The translations under genes and the position numbers were made by a program. Below are positions 16,395 through 24,020 of a stretch of DNA of 45,182 nucleotides, piece after piece. The stretch lies in contig JAISBL010000079.1 of assembly GCA_031266215.1 (NCBI GenBank), positions 1-45,182 on the forward strand, given 5' to 3'. The notes under the pieces are model-generated. The model was not told the DNA's origin. It searched no databases and worked only from the letters and a program-made list of their open reading frames with translations. The stretch comes from Tannerellaceae bacterium. GTDB taxonomy: Bacteria; Bacteroidota; Bacteroidia; Bacteroidales; Tannerellaceae. Each line of letters starts with the position of its first letter. Position 1 is the first letter of the stretch.

Positions 16395-17873
16395 TTATTT
16401 ATATACAACTTTTATTTGCTGACTTATTTTATGTTTGCCCCCGCCGATAAGATTAAGCCTGAAATATCCTTCGCTGCCGGCGGGAGGGAGCGCTACGGAG
16501 GGTTTGCAGGACACCGTTATCTTTTTGGCTGCGGCGTCAAGGCTGCATGTTATCCAGTCGACCGATGGTTCGCCCAGCGTCCATGAAGCATTCGGGTAGG
16601 TGGTTGAGAAGTTTACCACACCCGGTGAGCCAAGCGATATGGTCAGTTCCGAAGGGTTCACATCCAGTCTGTACGGAGTATTATCTATGATCACGTCCTC
16701 ATTCTTATTATCCCATGTCAGGAACTCGGAAGACAATTGCGAACTGATGCTCTTCACGGCAAGATCCCGGTCTGCAAAGCCTGCGCCTTTCACACCGGTA
16801 ATGGCAATTTCGTAATGATGGTTGCGGATAAGAGGGTGGTATGAGTCGCCTGCGCCCACCATTCCGCCTTCGCCCGTTCCCGAAGAAGGAGGGCCTTGCT
16901 CCCACCAGTTACCGCCGGGAGGAGTGGAAGATCCGGAGGACAGGTCCGACACGTCGGCAAAGTTAACCCTGTAGTAGTTCATGCTACCGTTATAGATGCC
17001 GCCCAGCACCAGGCAGGTGGCTTTGACAAAGTCCTGGGTAGACTGACCTTCGGTCTCATAGATATATATTTGATGCACGGAGGCGTTGTTTGTCACATTA
17101 TATACGTTGTTGTTGTTGCCCTCGGTATCTACAACTCCCAGATTGAGGGGCAACGAGGGAGAGGTAAAGCGTTTCTGGGCGTCGTTCCAGAAGGCAGTGT
17201 TAGGCGCAATGCGTCCGCGCGAGGGACGGTTGTATACGTATATCTCCCGCAGGTCAAAGGGCACGCCGCCGTCTACCCTGACGTCTACCCTGACAAGGCT
17301 GCGGTAGAGTTTGATCTCGCTGTTATCCAACTGCACGATGGTCCTCACCCCGTCAGTCTCGCCCCACATTGGTATAAGGCGGAAGGAGGAGCTTCCGGGC
17401 GTTGTGTTCCACAGGCTTTTGTTTTCGCTTATTATATTCTGCATGGCGGCATCTTTCAGTTGGTTCACAGGGTATGAATTTATATAACCGTCTACCTCTT
17501 TACGGGCGTTTGCCAGAATGACGTACTGGTAGTAGTCGTTATCTTTATAGACAGTAATAGTAAATTCCTTTTTTGTGTAATCACCCGATACGCTGCGTAT
17601 ATCTCCTTTATTGACAGATATGCGCTGGGTGAAAACCAATTGTGAGAGTTCTGATTTGAAGATCATCACGTCGATTTCTTCAACTACGCTTTCCAGACTG
17701 TCGCTCAGTGCGCGCGTGGCAGGCCTGCTCGCATCCCTGAAATAAAGAGTTATCGTTTCCTGTCCTCCTGTGGGTTTGGTCGGTTCGACAGGTTCTTCGC
17801 TCTGAACGCATCCTGCGGCCAGACCAAGGAAAAGTAACAGGAGGAATAGTGTGTAATTTGAAATGCGATACAT
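16395..17873 (-). CDS. Minor/tip fimbrial subunit lipoprotein with a BACON-like C-terminus (paralogue)
   Basis: A 492-aa lipoprotein; Cys22 follows GLAAG. The layout matches its neighbour at 15000-16388: an early strand ETITLYFRDAS, a fimbrillin-type segment VVEEIDVMIFKSELSQLVF, a strand YQYVILANARKEVDGY, a middle domain containing a low-complexity Gly/Ser/Pro loop (about residues 310-340), and a C-terminal BACON-like domain (about residues 405-492: NPSELTISLGSPGVVNFSTT, then VDWITCSLD). It lies 32 bp downstream of the FimB/Mfa2-like anchor gene. A role in the fimbrial tip is inferred from operon order. The Gly/Pro-rich loop is unusual for a fimbrillin and may be surface exposed. Confidence 0.72.
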   Translation of the reverse strand: MYRISNYTLFLLLLFLGLAAGCVQSEEPVEPTKPTGGQETITLYFRDASRPATRALSDSLESVVEEIDVMIFKSELSQLVFTQRISVNKGDIRSVSGDYTKKEFTITVYKDNDYYQYVILANARKEVDGYINSYPVNQLKDAAMQNIISENKSLWNTTPGSSSFRLIPMWGETDGVRTIVQLDNSEIKLYRSLVRVDVRVDGGVPFDLREIYVYNRPSRGRIAPNTAFWNDAQKRFTSPSLPLNLGVVDTEGNNNNVYNVTNNASVHQIYIYETEGQSTQDFVKATCLVLGGIYNGSMNYYRVNFADVSDLSSGSSTPPGGNWWEQGPPSSGTGEGGMVGAGDSYHPLIRNHHYEIAITGVKGAGFADRDLAVKSISSQLSSEFLTWDNKNEDVIIDNTPYRLDVNPSELTISLGSPGVVNFSTTYPNASWTLGEPSVDWITCSLDAAAKKITVSCKPSVALPPAGSEGYFRLNLIGGGKHKISQQIKVVYK

Positions 17874-17905
17874 GCTTTTTGCCTTTTTATTTTGTTTACT
17901 TGTTT

Positions 17906-18868
17906 TTAATCCAATACATCGGGTTGCTTTATCAGCTTCCAGCCATTGATATAAATAATAATACCTATGGAGGATGATTGACTCAGTTCGTACCTGATAT
18001 CAAACTCGTGTGTTTTGTTAAAATCAATAGTAGCGCCGGCTTCGTTGGCGTCCATAATGAGCTTAACCAGGCTGTCTTCTACTATAACGGTATTGTTTTG
18101 TTTGTTGATAAGACGTAATACAGGCGTCCTGTTTTCCGTCAGGCGCAGTACGATAAGGGATGATTTCAGGTCGCCGCCCTGTTCCACCGCTTCCACGGTA
18201 CATGGTTGCGTGTATTTAAATTCCTGGAAAGGAGCGAAATCGTTGTCTAATCCGTATGCTCCGTTATTGTCTGTTATCTCTGCCAGATAGTCGTAGTCTG
18301 CGACAGAGGCAGGATCCATACCCGAAACCGTGAGATTGATCTTATAGGTGTCTTCAATCAGGTTCAGGCGTATATGCTGTGCTGATACTTCCATTATTTC
18401 AATGGACCTGCTCCCCTTATGGGTTGCATAAAACAGGGGCTGAAGGCGATATTCCACCTTATTGTCCTTTATGTTTATAAGAGCGACCCGAAGGTCTTCA
18501 AATGTCGTTTCGCCCGGTACAAGGGCGGAAGATAAAGCGTAGTGTTCACCAAGATTTCCCCAGGCTACAAATCTGTAATATCCTTTTTTCAGACCGTTGA
18601 CAGTCATAAAATATTCTTCGCTCATGTGGGGAGCTTCATCTATATATTCATTTACAAACAATCCTCTGTCATCGAAAACGAACAGGTTGATTCTTGTAAT
18701 ATCATCAGGATTTATACCACCGTCTTTCTTTGAAGATAAGTTTCTTTCATAATCAAAGTAAATCCGTGTGTCTGATATGCAACCCGACAAATCGTCCTTT
18801 ATACAGGCCGTGAAAGTAACCGGTAGCAGTACTGACAGAAAAACATATATATAATGTAATCGTTTCAT
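17906..18868 (-). CDS. FimB/Mfa2 family fimbrial anchor lipoprotein
   Basis: A 320-aa lipoprotein (Cys22 in TFTAC) of the FimB/Mfa2 family, which anchors fimbriae in the outer membrane and limits their length. Family features are the conserved Cys-rich start CIKDDLSGC, the strand ITRINLFVFDDRGLFV, GLKKGYYRFVAWGNLGEHY and the second domain start HIRLNLIEDTYKINLTVSG. It follows the major fimbrillin with a 127-bp gap holding a hairpin, and precedes two tip-like genes. This order (shaft, anchor, tip) is that of the P. gingivalis mfa locus. A gene symbol is withheld because mfa2 and fimB cannot be told apart here. Confidence 0.85.
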   Translation of the reverse strand: MKRLHYIYVFLSVLLPVTFTACIKDDLSGCISDTRIYFDYERNLSSKKDGGINPDDITRINLFVFDDRGLFVNEYIDEAPHMSEEYFMTVNGLKKGYYRFVAWGNLGEHYALSSALVPGETTFEDLRVALINIKDNKVEYRLQPLFYATHKGSRSIEIMEVSAQHIRLNLIEDTYKINLTVSGMDPASVADYDYLAEITDNNGAYGLDNDFAPFQEFKYTQPCTVEAVEQGGDLKSSLIVLRLTENRTPVLRLINKQNNTVIVEDSLVKLIMDANEAGATIDFNKTHEFDIRYELSQSSSIGIIIYINGWKLIKQPDVLD

Positions 18869-18930
18869 TATCTTTTTTTATTCGGTTCTTTTATCCTATT
18901 GTCGGATGAGTGTTTTTTTTTTGATATAAT

Positions 18931-18966
18931 AGACAAAGGTAAGGCAAAATTACCTTGCCTTTGTCT
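18931..18966 (-). terminator. Hairpin after the major fimbrillin gene (partial terminator or mRNA stabiliser)
   Basis: AGACAAAGGTAAGG (18931-18944) and CCTTGCCTTTGTCT (18953-18966) form a 14-bp stem with one mismatch and an 8-nt loop, 30 bp past the fimbrillin stop. On the transcribed strand it is followed by an A-run rather than a U-run, so it is not a classical terminator. It could protect the fimbrillin mRNA 3' end or reduce read-through to the anchor and tip genes. Confidence 0.6.
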
Positions 18967-18995
18967 ATGTATTAATAGTTTATATTTATCTTAAA

Positions 18996-20381
18996 TCAGT
19001 CGCCTAAGACAGCAGGCTGAATCTTGAGCGCCCACGGCTGAACATCTATCGTCACATTTATCGAAGCCTTACCATCTTTTTCAGCGGCAGGATCATTCGG
19101 TCCCTGCACAGGATCTCCCAGGCGTGAAACACTGTTGATCTGTACCTTGAAATAATCGTTCCTGAGTACGTTGTAGGTCTTGCTTCCCGAATCCAGATAT
19201 ACCATATAGAAGCAGATACAATCCGTATATGTATTGTAAGGAAGATTGTTGTTATCGTTTTTATATTCCTTGGCCTGATCTTCGTTAGTCATGTACAGAT
19301 AATTACCTCCTTCGTTAAAGACATAGAGCTTGCTGAAGTCGTTCTTAGAGTTCGGGGTAGCAGTGATGCCTGTTTTAGCGTCATACTCATGGGTAAATGC
19401 AGGTGTGAACTTTGCCTTTACAAAAGCATACGTTAATTCACCTTCTCTCTTGGAATCATTCGTGTTTTCAAGCACATATCCCGGTTTGAAGTTTGTAATA
19501 GTTGCAGACTGGCTTTTGGTAGCTACCTGCTTGAAGCCAGCGTCAACGCCGGTAGTTGAGGAGTTCCAGTTCGATGCGTTAGCTTTAAAATCATAGAACT
19601 CATTGATAAAGTCTGCCGCATAGACAAGCTGGCCATTGCTAATAACAGCGAAGTGGTTGGGGTCCTGATATACGCCGCCTATGTTCCTGGGGAATGGGTA
19701 GAATTTAGTATTCATCTGCCCCATTGCAAAGAAAAGGTTTCCATTAATAGTCACGCCGTCTACTGTTCTTTCGTTGTTTGTGTTATTTTCAAAATCTTCG
19801 GTTGTTTCAAGCGTTACCTTGGCAACGAAGCGTTTAACTCTTACTTCCAGTTCATTCGTTTTTCCTTGTTCAATGTTCAGTATTGATGACTTAGATTCGT
19901 CGCTAAACATCGGGAATCCACCGTTGGCAGGAGAAAGTTTAGCCAGATCTGTTAATGAACTTAACACGCGTTCAGCTCCGACGCCGTTGTTTTTAATCAG
20001 GTTATGGAGGTCAGCCGGCAGATTGATTCCTACATAGACTTTCTTACTCCCGACAGGGGCGTTATTGAAGACGACTTTAACTTTATTCTGTCCATCGTCA
20101 GTAATTCCTCCTGCGCCTGTGGTGGCAAATATAGTATCTGCTTCTGCTTGAGTTGCTGCTCCGAAAACAAATAAGCTAACGCTACTGATTGCCTTTTCGG
20201 AGTCTACTGCATTATTGTCATCAATAGCTTTAGTTGCTGCGGCGTTGCTGTTGACTACGATTGTCAGATTGGCGCGTTCAATAGAAGCTTTGTTTTCAGG
20301 TAAAATTTCTTCACTGGAACAAGCTACCATACCTGTTGCTATCGCAACGGAGATTACAAAAAATTTAAACATCTTTTTCAT
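18996..20381 (-). CDS. Major fimbrillin (Mfa1/FimA-type shaft subunit)
   Basis: A 461-aa lipoprotein precursor from the ATG at 20381. A second ATG at 20417 would place 12 charged residues before the signal peptide. The signal ends in GMVAC with Cys21 the lipidation site. The mature region starts ERANLTIVVNS; Arg36 before Ala-Asn resembles the Arg site where gingipain-type proteases cleave P. gingivalis fimbrillins, freeing the groove for donor-strand assembly. The rest is the two-domain fimbrillin beta fold (KAISSVSLFVFG, LEVRVKRFVAKVTLET, a C-terminal NVTIDVQPWALKIQPAVLGD). It is the third gene of the operon. The coding sequence is visibly more AT-rich than the flanking housekeeping genes. 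Confidence 0.83.
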   Translation of the reverse strand: MKKMFKFFVISVAIATGMVACSSEEILPENKASIERANLTIVVNSNAAATKAIDDNNAVDSEKAISSVSLFVFGAATQAEADTIFATTGAGGITDDGQNKVKVVFNNAPVGSKKVYVGINLPADLHNLIKNNGVGAERVLSSLTDLAKLSPANGGFPMFSDESKSSILNIEQGKTNELEVRVKRFVAKVTLETTEDFENNTNNERTVDGVTINGNLFFAMGQMNTKFYPFPRNIGGVYQDPNHFAVISNGQLVYAADFINEFYDFKANASNWNSSTTGVDAGFKQVATKSQSATITNFKPGYVLENTNDSKREGELTYAFVKAKFTPAFTHEYDAKTGITATPNSKNDFSKLYVFNEGGNYLYMTNEDQAKEYKNDNNNLPYNTYTDCICFYMVYLDSGSKTYNVLRNDYFKVQINSVSRLGDPVQGPNDPAAEKDGKASINVTIDVQPWALKIQPAVLGD

Positions 20382-20448
20382 TTCATTCGTTTTTTTAGTT
20401 TCACATTTAGAACTCATTTGATTTTTATTTTTATACTGTGTATTATTA

Positions 20449-21966
20449 TCAGTTTGTCAAAAGTTTGTCTGCTTCTTCTTTTTTCTTCAGCTCTTCCAGA
20501 TTTTCCAGAGCGGCTGACAATTTGCTTTCGGCAGCATATCGAAACAGGTTTTTTGCTCTTGCCGTCTTGTTCTGCATCATGCTCAGTACGCCTAAGTTAT
20601 TATAGTAGGCAGGCGTATTTTTCTTTGCCTTTTGCAGATAACGTTCGGCTTTCGCCAGATCTTTCTCTATCAATGCCGAGGCCGCAGCGTTGAGGTTGGC
20701 TACCGGGTCATTAGGGAATACACGGACAGCTATTTCAAATACCTCCATAAATTCCCTGCTTCCTTCCGGATACGTATTGGCAACCAGGAACATCTCATTA
20801 AGGCTGAGCTGTTGGGGACGTACCTTTATTATTTGCTTTGCTTCCTCTACGTCGAACCTGCGTACGGTATATTCTATCCGGCTCACTACGCGGCGCAGCC
20901 TGGGATAATACTCTTGCAGCAAGCGTTGATACACGGCTCCTCCTCCTAATACCCTGAGACGGTCTTTACGCATCTCGCCGGAATATGCCTGGATGATAGA
21001 CAGGATAGCTCCTTTGGGTTCGATATATGAATTTTGCACCATCCTGGCCAGAGTGTTCCAGTCTTCGCCGCCAACGCCTATGCGATATAAGTTGGCGGGG
21101 ATAACGCCTCGCATGGAGAGATAATTTCTCAACGCTTCCGCACGGCCCAGCGCCAGTTGGTTGTTATTCATCACATTTCCTTCGGGAGAGGCGAAGCCGG
21201 TGATCGTCGTTCCGGTTACCTGCAGGTTTGCATCGCTACGCAATTCACGGATGACAGACTCTATCTTTGCCAATTCGCGAGGGTTGCTGCCGTATGACGG
21301 GTTAATCTCCACCTGCGCTACCGGGAAGTCCAGAAACACATCGCTCGACTCGCTACGCGCTTTCACAGCTTCTACTTCCGGACGGATATAGGCTACGTTG
21401 GGTATTGCCCTGTAAGCCTGTGCACCATCTATTATTATCCGGTTGGCCACCTTTTCGGAAATGATCTGCGGCTTATTGCCTGCACACCCGCATAAATCGG
21501 AAACAATATTCAGTTGAGCATCGCGCATCCAGTTTTCATAACCGACGGTTTGGTGGTAACGATAGACTTTGCGGTTGTCGCTATTCAGTTCTATAGCTTC
21601 GTAAGTGTCGTTATTCCTACGGCGTCCCTGCGTGTTAAGAACTTTATCCCTCATAAATAACCGGTGACGCTGGCGACCGTTGATAATAAGGTGTTGCATT
21701 TTCAACTCCCTGCCATTCGGGCTGACCAGAACCGGGGTCAGTTGCAGGAAGCGTTCCGTTCCGATAGCAAGATTGCTGAGGTCTAAGTCTAAGACCATCC
21801 GAACCGAATCATCCACCTGCTTTAGTTGCTGTATCTTCACAGAGATCTGATCTTCGAAAACGCTCTGAGCGGCAATCGGCATAACCGGCATCCCTACGAG
21901 GAGTATCATTTTTATTTTAGCTATTATCTTCATTTTTATTGTTGTCATTATCAGCTTACGCATCAT
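20449..21966 (-). CDS. DUF3868/OmpA-like/TPR protein of the fimbrial operon
   Basis: A 505-aa exported protein (signal peptide ends near PIAAQS). After an N-terminal beta region (SVKIQQLKQVDDSVRMVLDLDLS, DUF3868-like), residues about 240-305 show an OmpA-type peptidoglycan-binding pattern (ITGFASPEGNVMNNNQLALGRAEALRNYL). A C-terminal TPR-like helical part follows (FPNDPVANLNAAASALIEKD, then NTPAYYNNLGVLSMMQNKTA). It probably bridges the outer membrane and cell wall in support of fimbrial assembly. It overlaps the upstream DUF3575-like gene by 4 bp (ATGA), so the two are translationally coupled. The DUF3575-DUF3868-fimbrillin order is, as I recall, common in Bacteroides and Parabacteroides. 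Several in-frame ATGs near the start leave the exact N-terminus open. Confidence 0.78.
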   Translation of the reverse strand: MMRKLIMTTIKMKIIAKIKMILLVGMPVMPIAAQSVFEDQISVKIQQLKQVDDSVRMVLDLDLSNLAIGTERFLQLTPVLVSPNGRELKMQHLIINGRQRHRLFMRDKVLNTQGRRRNNDTYEAIELNSDNRKVYRYHQTVGYENWMRDAQLNIVSDLCGCAGNKPQIISEKVANRIIIDGAQAYRAIPNVAYIRPEVEAVKARSESSDVFLDFPVAQVEINPSYGSNPRELAKIESVIRELRSDANLQVTGTTITGFASPEGNVMNNNQLALGRAEALRNYLSMRGVIPANLYRIGVGGEDWNTLARMVQNSYIEPKGAILSIIQAYSGEMRKDRLRVLGGGAVYQRLLQEYYPRLRRVVSRIEYTVRRFDVEEAKQIIKVRPQQLSLNEMFLVANTYPEGSREFMEVFEIAVRVFPNDPVANLNAAASALIEKDLAKAERYLQKAKKNTPAYYNNLGVLSMMQNKTARAKNLFRYAAESKLSAALENLEELKKKEEADKLLTN

Positions 21967-22580
21967 TTCACCATGTAAATAAGACTTACACCGGCTCTTG
22001 TAGGGCCAAAATAGTTTTTTGTAACATCACCAATTTTACTCGCACATCTTTCGCATTGATACTTATCGCTCGACAGATAGGCATATCCGAATCCAAGCGT
22101 CGCTTCTATACTCCAGTGTGGATTCAGCACCCACTGATAACCATACGAAAAGCCGGCTCCGTAAAGTGTGCCCTGATAACGGTATTCTTCCATTCCAAGC
22201 CATTTAATGGCTCCTACATTATATCCCCCCACGTGGGCGTGCAGTCCGAAAAAATGACCGCTGAATTTCTCACACATCCAGTAGCGTACTTCCGGTTGGA
22301 TCAACCAGAGTTTCAACTTTCTGTTATCTGAAAAATCCCAGGGGTTATAACTGACAGGTAAATCCAACGTCCACCGGGAAGACAAGCCTACCTCAAGTCC
22401 TATATTCATCGTTGTCGTTACATCGTGCAGCATGTTCGATTTTACGCTGGCTTGCTGAGCAAACATGTATGATTCAGATAAGAAAAAAGCTATTACTAAT
22501 GTGATAATCAGCCATCTTTTACTCATTTTATTCACCGGAACAGACGTTGTCATTACTTTATTTAAATTTTTACCGTTCAT
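21963..22580 (-). CDS. DUF3575-like outer-membrane protein, first gene of the fimbrial operon
   Basis: A 205-aa protein with a signal peptide ending at YMFAQQA and a small beta-barrel pattern: SVKSNMLHDVTTTMNIGLEV, RWTLDLPVSYNPWDF, WLIQPEVRYWMCEKFSGHFF and a terminal aromatic strand. This is the DUF3575 type, found at the head of fimbrial operons in Bacteroidales; a role in fimbrial assembly or as an outer-membrane partner is inferred. If translation starts at the internal ATG (22526) the signal peptide is more standard. Two Cys in YQCERCASK form a CxxC pair in a loop and could make a disulfide. A candidate promoter lies about 55 bp upstream. Confidence 0.75.
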   Translation of the reverse strand: MNGKNLNKVMTTSVPVNKMSKRWLIITLVIAFFLSESYMFAQQASVKSNMLHDVTTTMNIGLEVGLSSRWTLDLPVSYNPWDFSDNRKLKLWLIQPEVRYWMCEKFSGHFFGLHAHVGGYNVGAIKWLGMEEYRYQGTLYGAGFSYGYQWVLNPHWSIEATLGFGYAYLSSDKYQCERCASKIGDVTKNYFGPTRAGVSLIYMVK

Positions 22581-22633
22581 TATCTTATTTACTCAATAAA
22601 TAGTGTTTTTAATAAAACAACTTATTTTATTTG

Positions 22634-22641
22634 CAAATGTA
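22634..22641 (-). promoter_or_regulatory. Candidate -7 box of the fimbrial operon
   Basis: TACATTTG on the minus strand matches TAnnTTTG, about 54 bp before the first ATG of the operon, giving a leader of roughly 45 nt. A TTG lies 16 bp further upstream, a little closer than the usual 19. Confidence 0.6.
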
Positions 22642-22654
22642 CGGGCTTACTACA

Positions 22655-22696
22655 ATTCAATAGTATTCAATTTTCACAAATATGTATTCAATTTTC
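22655..22696 (-). promoter_or_regulatory. Phased direct repeats upstream of the fimbrial promoter
   Basis: On the minus strand GAAAATTGAATAC occurs twice (22684-22696 and 22663-22675), exactly 21 bp apart. A third ATTGAAT core lies at 22655-22661, 10 bp closer to the promoter. Spacings of 21 and 10 bp put all three on one DNA face and end next to the -33 region, as expected for a transcription-factor site. Tandem repeats about two turns apart are typical of LytTR and some other response regulators; the actual regulator is unknown. The rest of the gap up to xerD (22697-22928) is AT-rich and contains another ATTCAAT at 22776 and a weak hairpin (22854-22877). Confidence 0.6.
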
Positions 22697-22928
22697 CTGC
22701 ATCTGTGGTTTTTTTTGATTCTTTGCATGTATTTGCAAATTTGCAACCATTCTTTGGAAAAGAATTGCGAATAATATTCAATTTAGCGGCCCGGCACACG
22801 CATTTCGGCATTATGTTTCAGCGTTATTGTAGGTATTTCGATGTTTTATTCACAAACGGTAGCAGATATAACCGTTTAGGTTACATTATATAATATAAAT
22901 GCGGAAATTATGCTGCTTTTTCCTCTGA

Positions 22929-23828
22929 CTATTTCCTGCTTCTGGGATGGTGTTCAAGTATTTCTTTGCGCAGAAATTCGCGGTCTATGTGTGTGTATAT
23001 TTCCGTCGTAGTTATGTTTTCATGCCCCAGCATCTCCTGTATGGCGCGAAGGTTGGCGCCCCCTTCAAGCAGATGGGTGGCGAACGAATGGCGAAAAGTA
23101 TGAGGACTTACATTTTTCCGTATTCCTGCCATTTCTACCTGCTGTTTAATGATATGGAACACCATGATCCGCGACAATGCCGCGCCACGCCGGCTGAGGA
23201 AAAGAATGTCTTCATGTCCTTTTTTCACTTTCGCAAGGTTACGGTCGTACAGGTAGTTTCTGATTTCGTATATGGCCACCTCCGAAATGGGTACTAAGCG
23301 TTGTTTGCGGCCCTTGCCTTCTACTTTTATAAAACTTTCTTCGAAGTAAACGTCGGAATAGCGCAACGATGTAAGTTCCGACACCCGAAGCCCGCAACTG
23401 TAAAGCACTTCCAGCATCGCACGGTTACGTTGCCCTTCGGGAAGGGAAAGGTCTATGGTATCTAAAATCCTGTTTATTTCGTTTACACTGAGCACTTCGG
23501 GGACCCTGAACCCTATCTTTGGCGATTCTAACAGTTCGGTCGGATCTGCAGTAATATATCCGTCCAGTATAAGAAAACGGTAAAAAGAACGGATGCCGGA
23601 AATAATCCTCGCCTGCGAGCGTGCATGTATACCCATATCATGAAGCTGGGCCACAAACTGCTGCAAATTCATATAAGTCATATTGGAATACGTCAGCCCT
23701 TCACTTTCCATAAAGCGTAACAGCTTATCTAAATCCAGCATATAAGCCTGCACGGAATGACTCGAAAGGGATTTTTCCAAACGGAGGTATGTCTTATATT
23801 TACTGACAATATCTTTTCTGTGTTGCAT
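22929..23828 (-). CDS. xerD: Site-specific tyrosine recombinase XerD
   Basis: A 299-aa XerD, which with XerC resolves chromosome dimers at dif. The ATG at 23828 gives the usual length; an ATG at 23861 would add 11 residues. The N-terminal SAM-like domain begins KYKTYLRLEKSLSSHSVQAY, a strong family match. The catalytic residues are all visible: Arg in SCGLRVSELTSL, Lys in VEGKGRKQRLVP, His and Arg in SPHTFRHSFATHLLEGG, His in MLGHENITTTEIYTH and the Tyr nucleophile in the same segment. It stands directly upstream of the fimbrial operon on the same strand, but the sequence is that of the housekeeping enzyme rather than a fimbrial invertase. Confidence 0.92.
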   Translation of the reverse strand: MQHRKDIVSKYKTYLRLEKSLSSHSVQAYMLDLDKLLRFMESEGLTYSNMTYMNLQQFVAQLHDMGIHARSQARIISGIRSFYRFLILDGYITADPTELLESPKIGFRVPEVLSVNEINRILDTIDLSLPEGQRNRAMLEVLYSCGLRVSELTSLRYSDVYFEESFIKVEGKGRKQRLVPISEVAIYEIRNYLYDRNLAKVKKGHEDILFLSRRGAALSRIMVFHIIKQQVEMAGIRKNVSPHTFRHSFATHLLEGGANLRAIQEMLGHENITTTEIYTHIDREFLRKEILEHHPRSRK

Positions 23829-23947
23829 AACGGTATAGGTGTCAAAAATTTCAACGGACAAACATAAAGGCTACATCCGGAGCTGGTAATTGCAGAGATG
23901 GGATGCATCTCCCTGCTATTATCGACGTTTTTAATGTTACTGCTATG

Positions 23948-23977
23948 AAAAAGAGGCTGGTCTTTTGGCCAACCTCT
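23948..23977 (-). terminator. Intrinsic terminator of the C69 peptidase gene
   Basis: On the minus strand a stem (AAGAGGTTGG with CCAGCCTCTT, one mismatch, short loop) is followed by TTTTT. It lies about 45 bp after the stop codon at 24021. Confidence 0.75.
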
Positions 23978-24020
23978 TCTTCCCTGCGCCACTTTGAATA
24001 TTAGCGCAAACTCAGTAGTC

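Noticed and set aside
22581-22928. Invertible fimbrial promoter next to xerD
   Set aside because: No inverted-repeat pair long enough for recombination flanks the promoter, and the recombinase sequence is that of housekeeping XerD.
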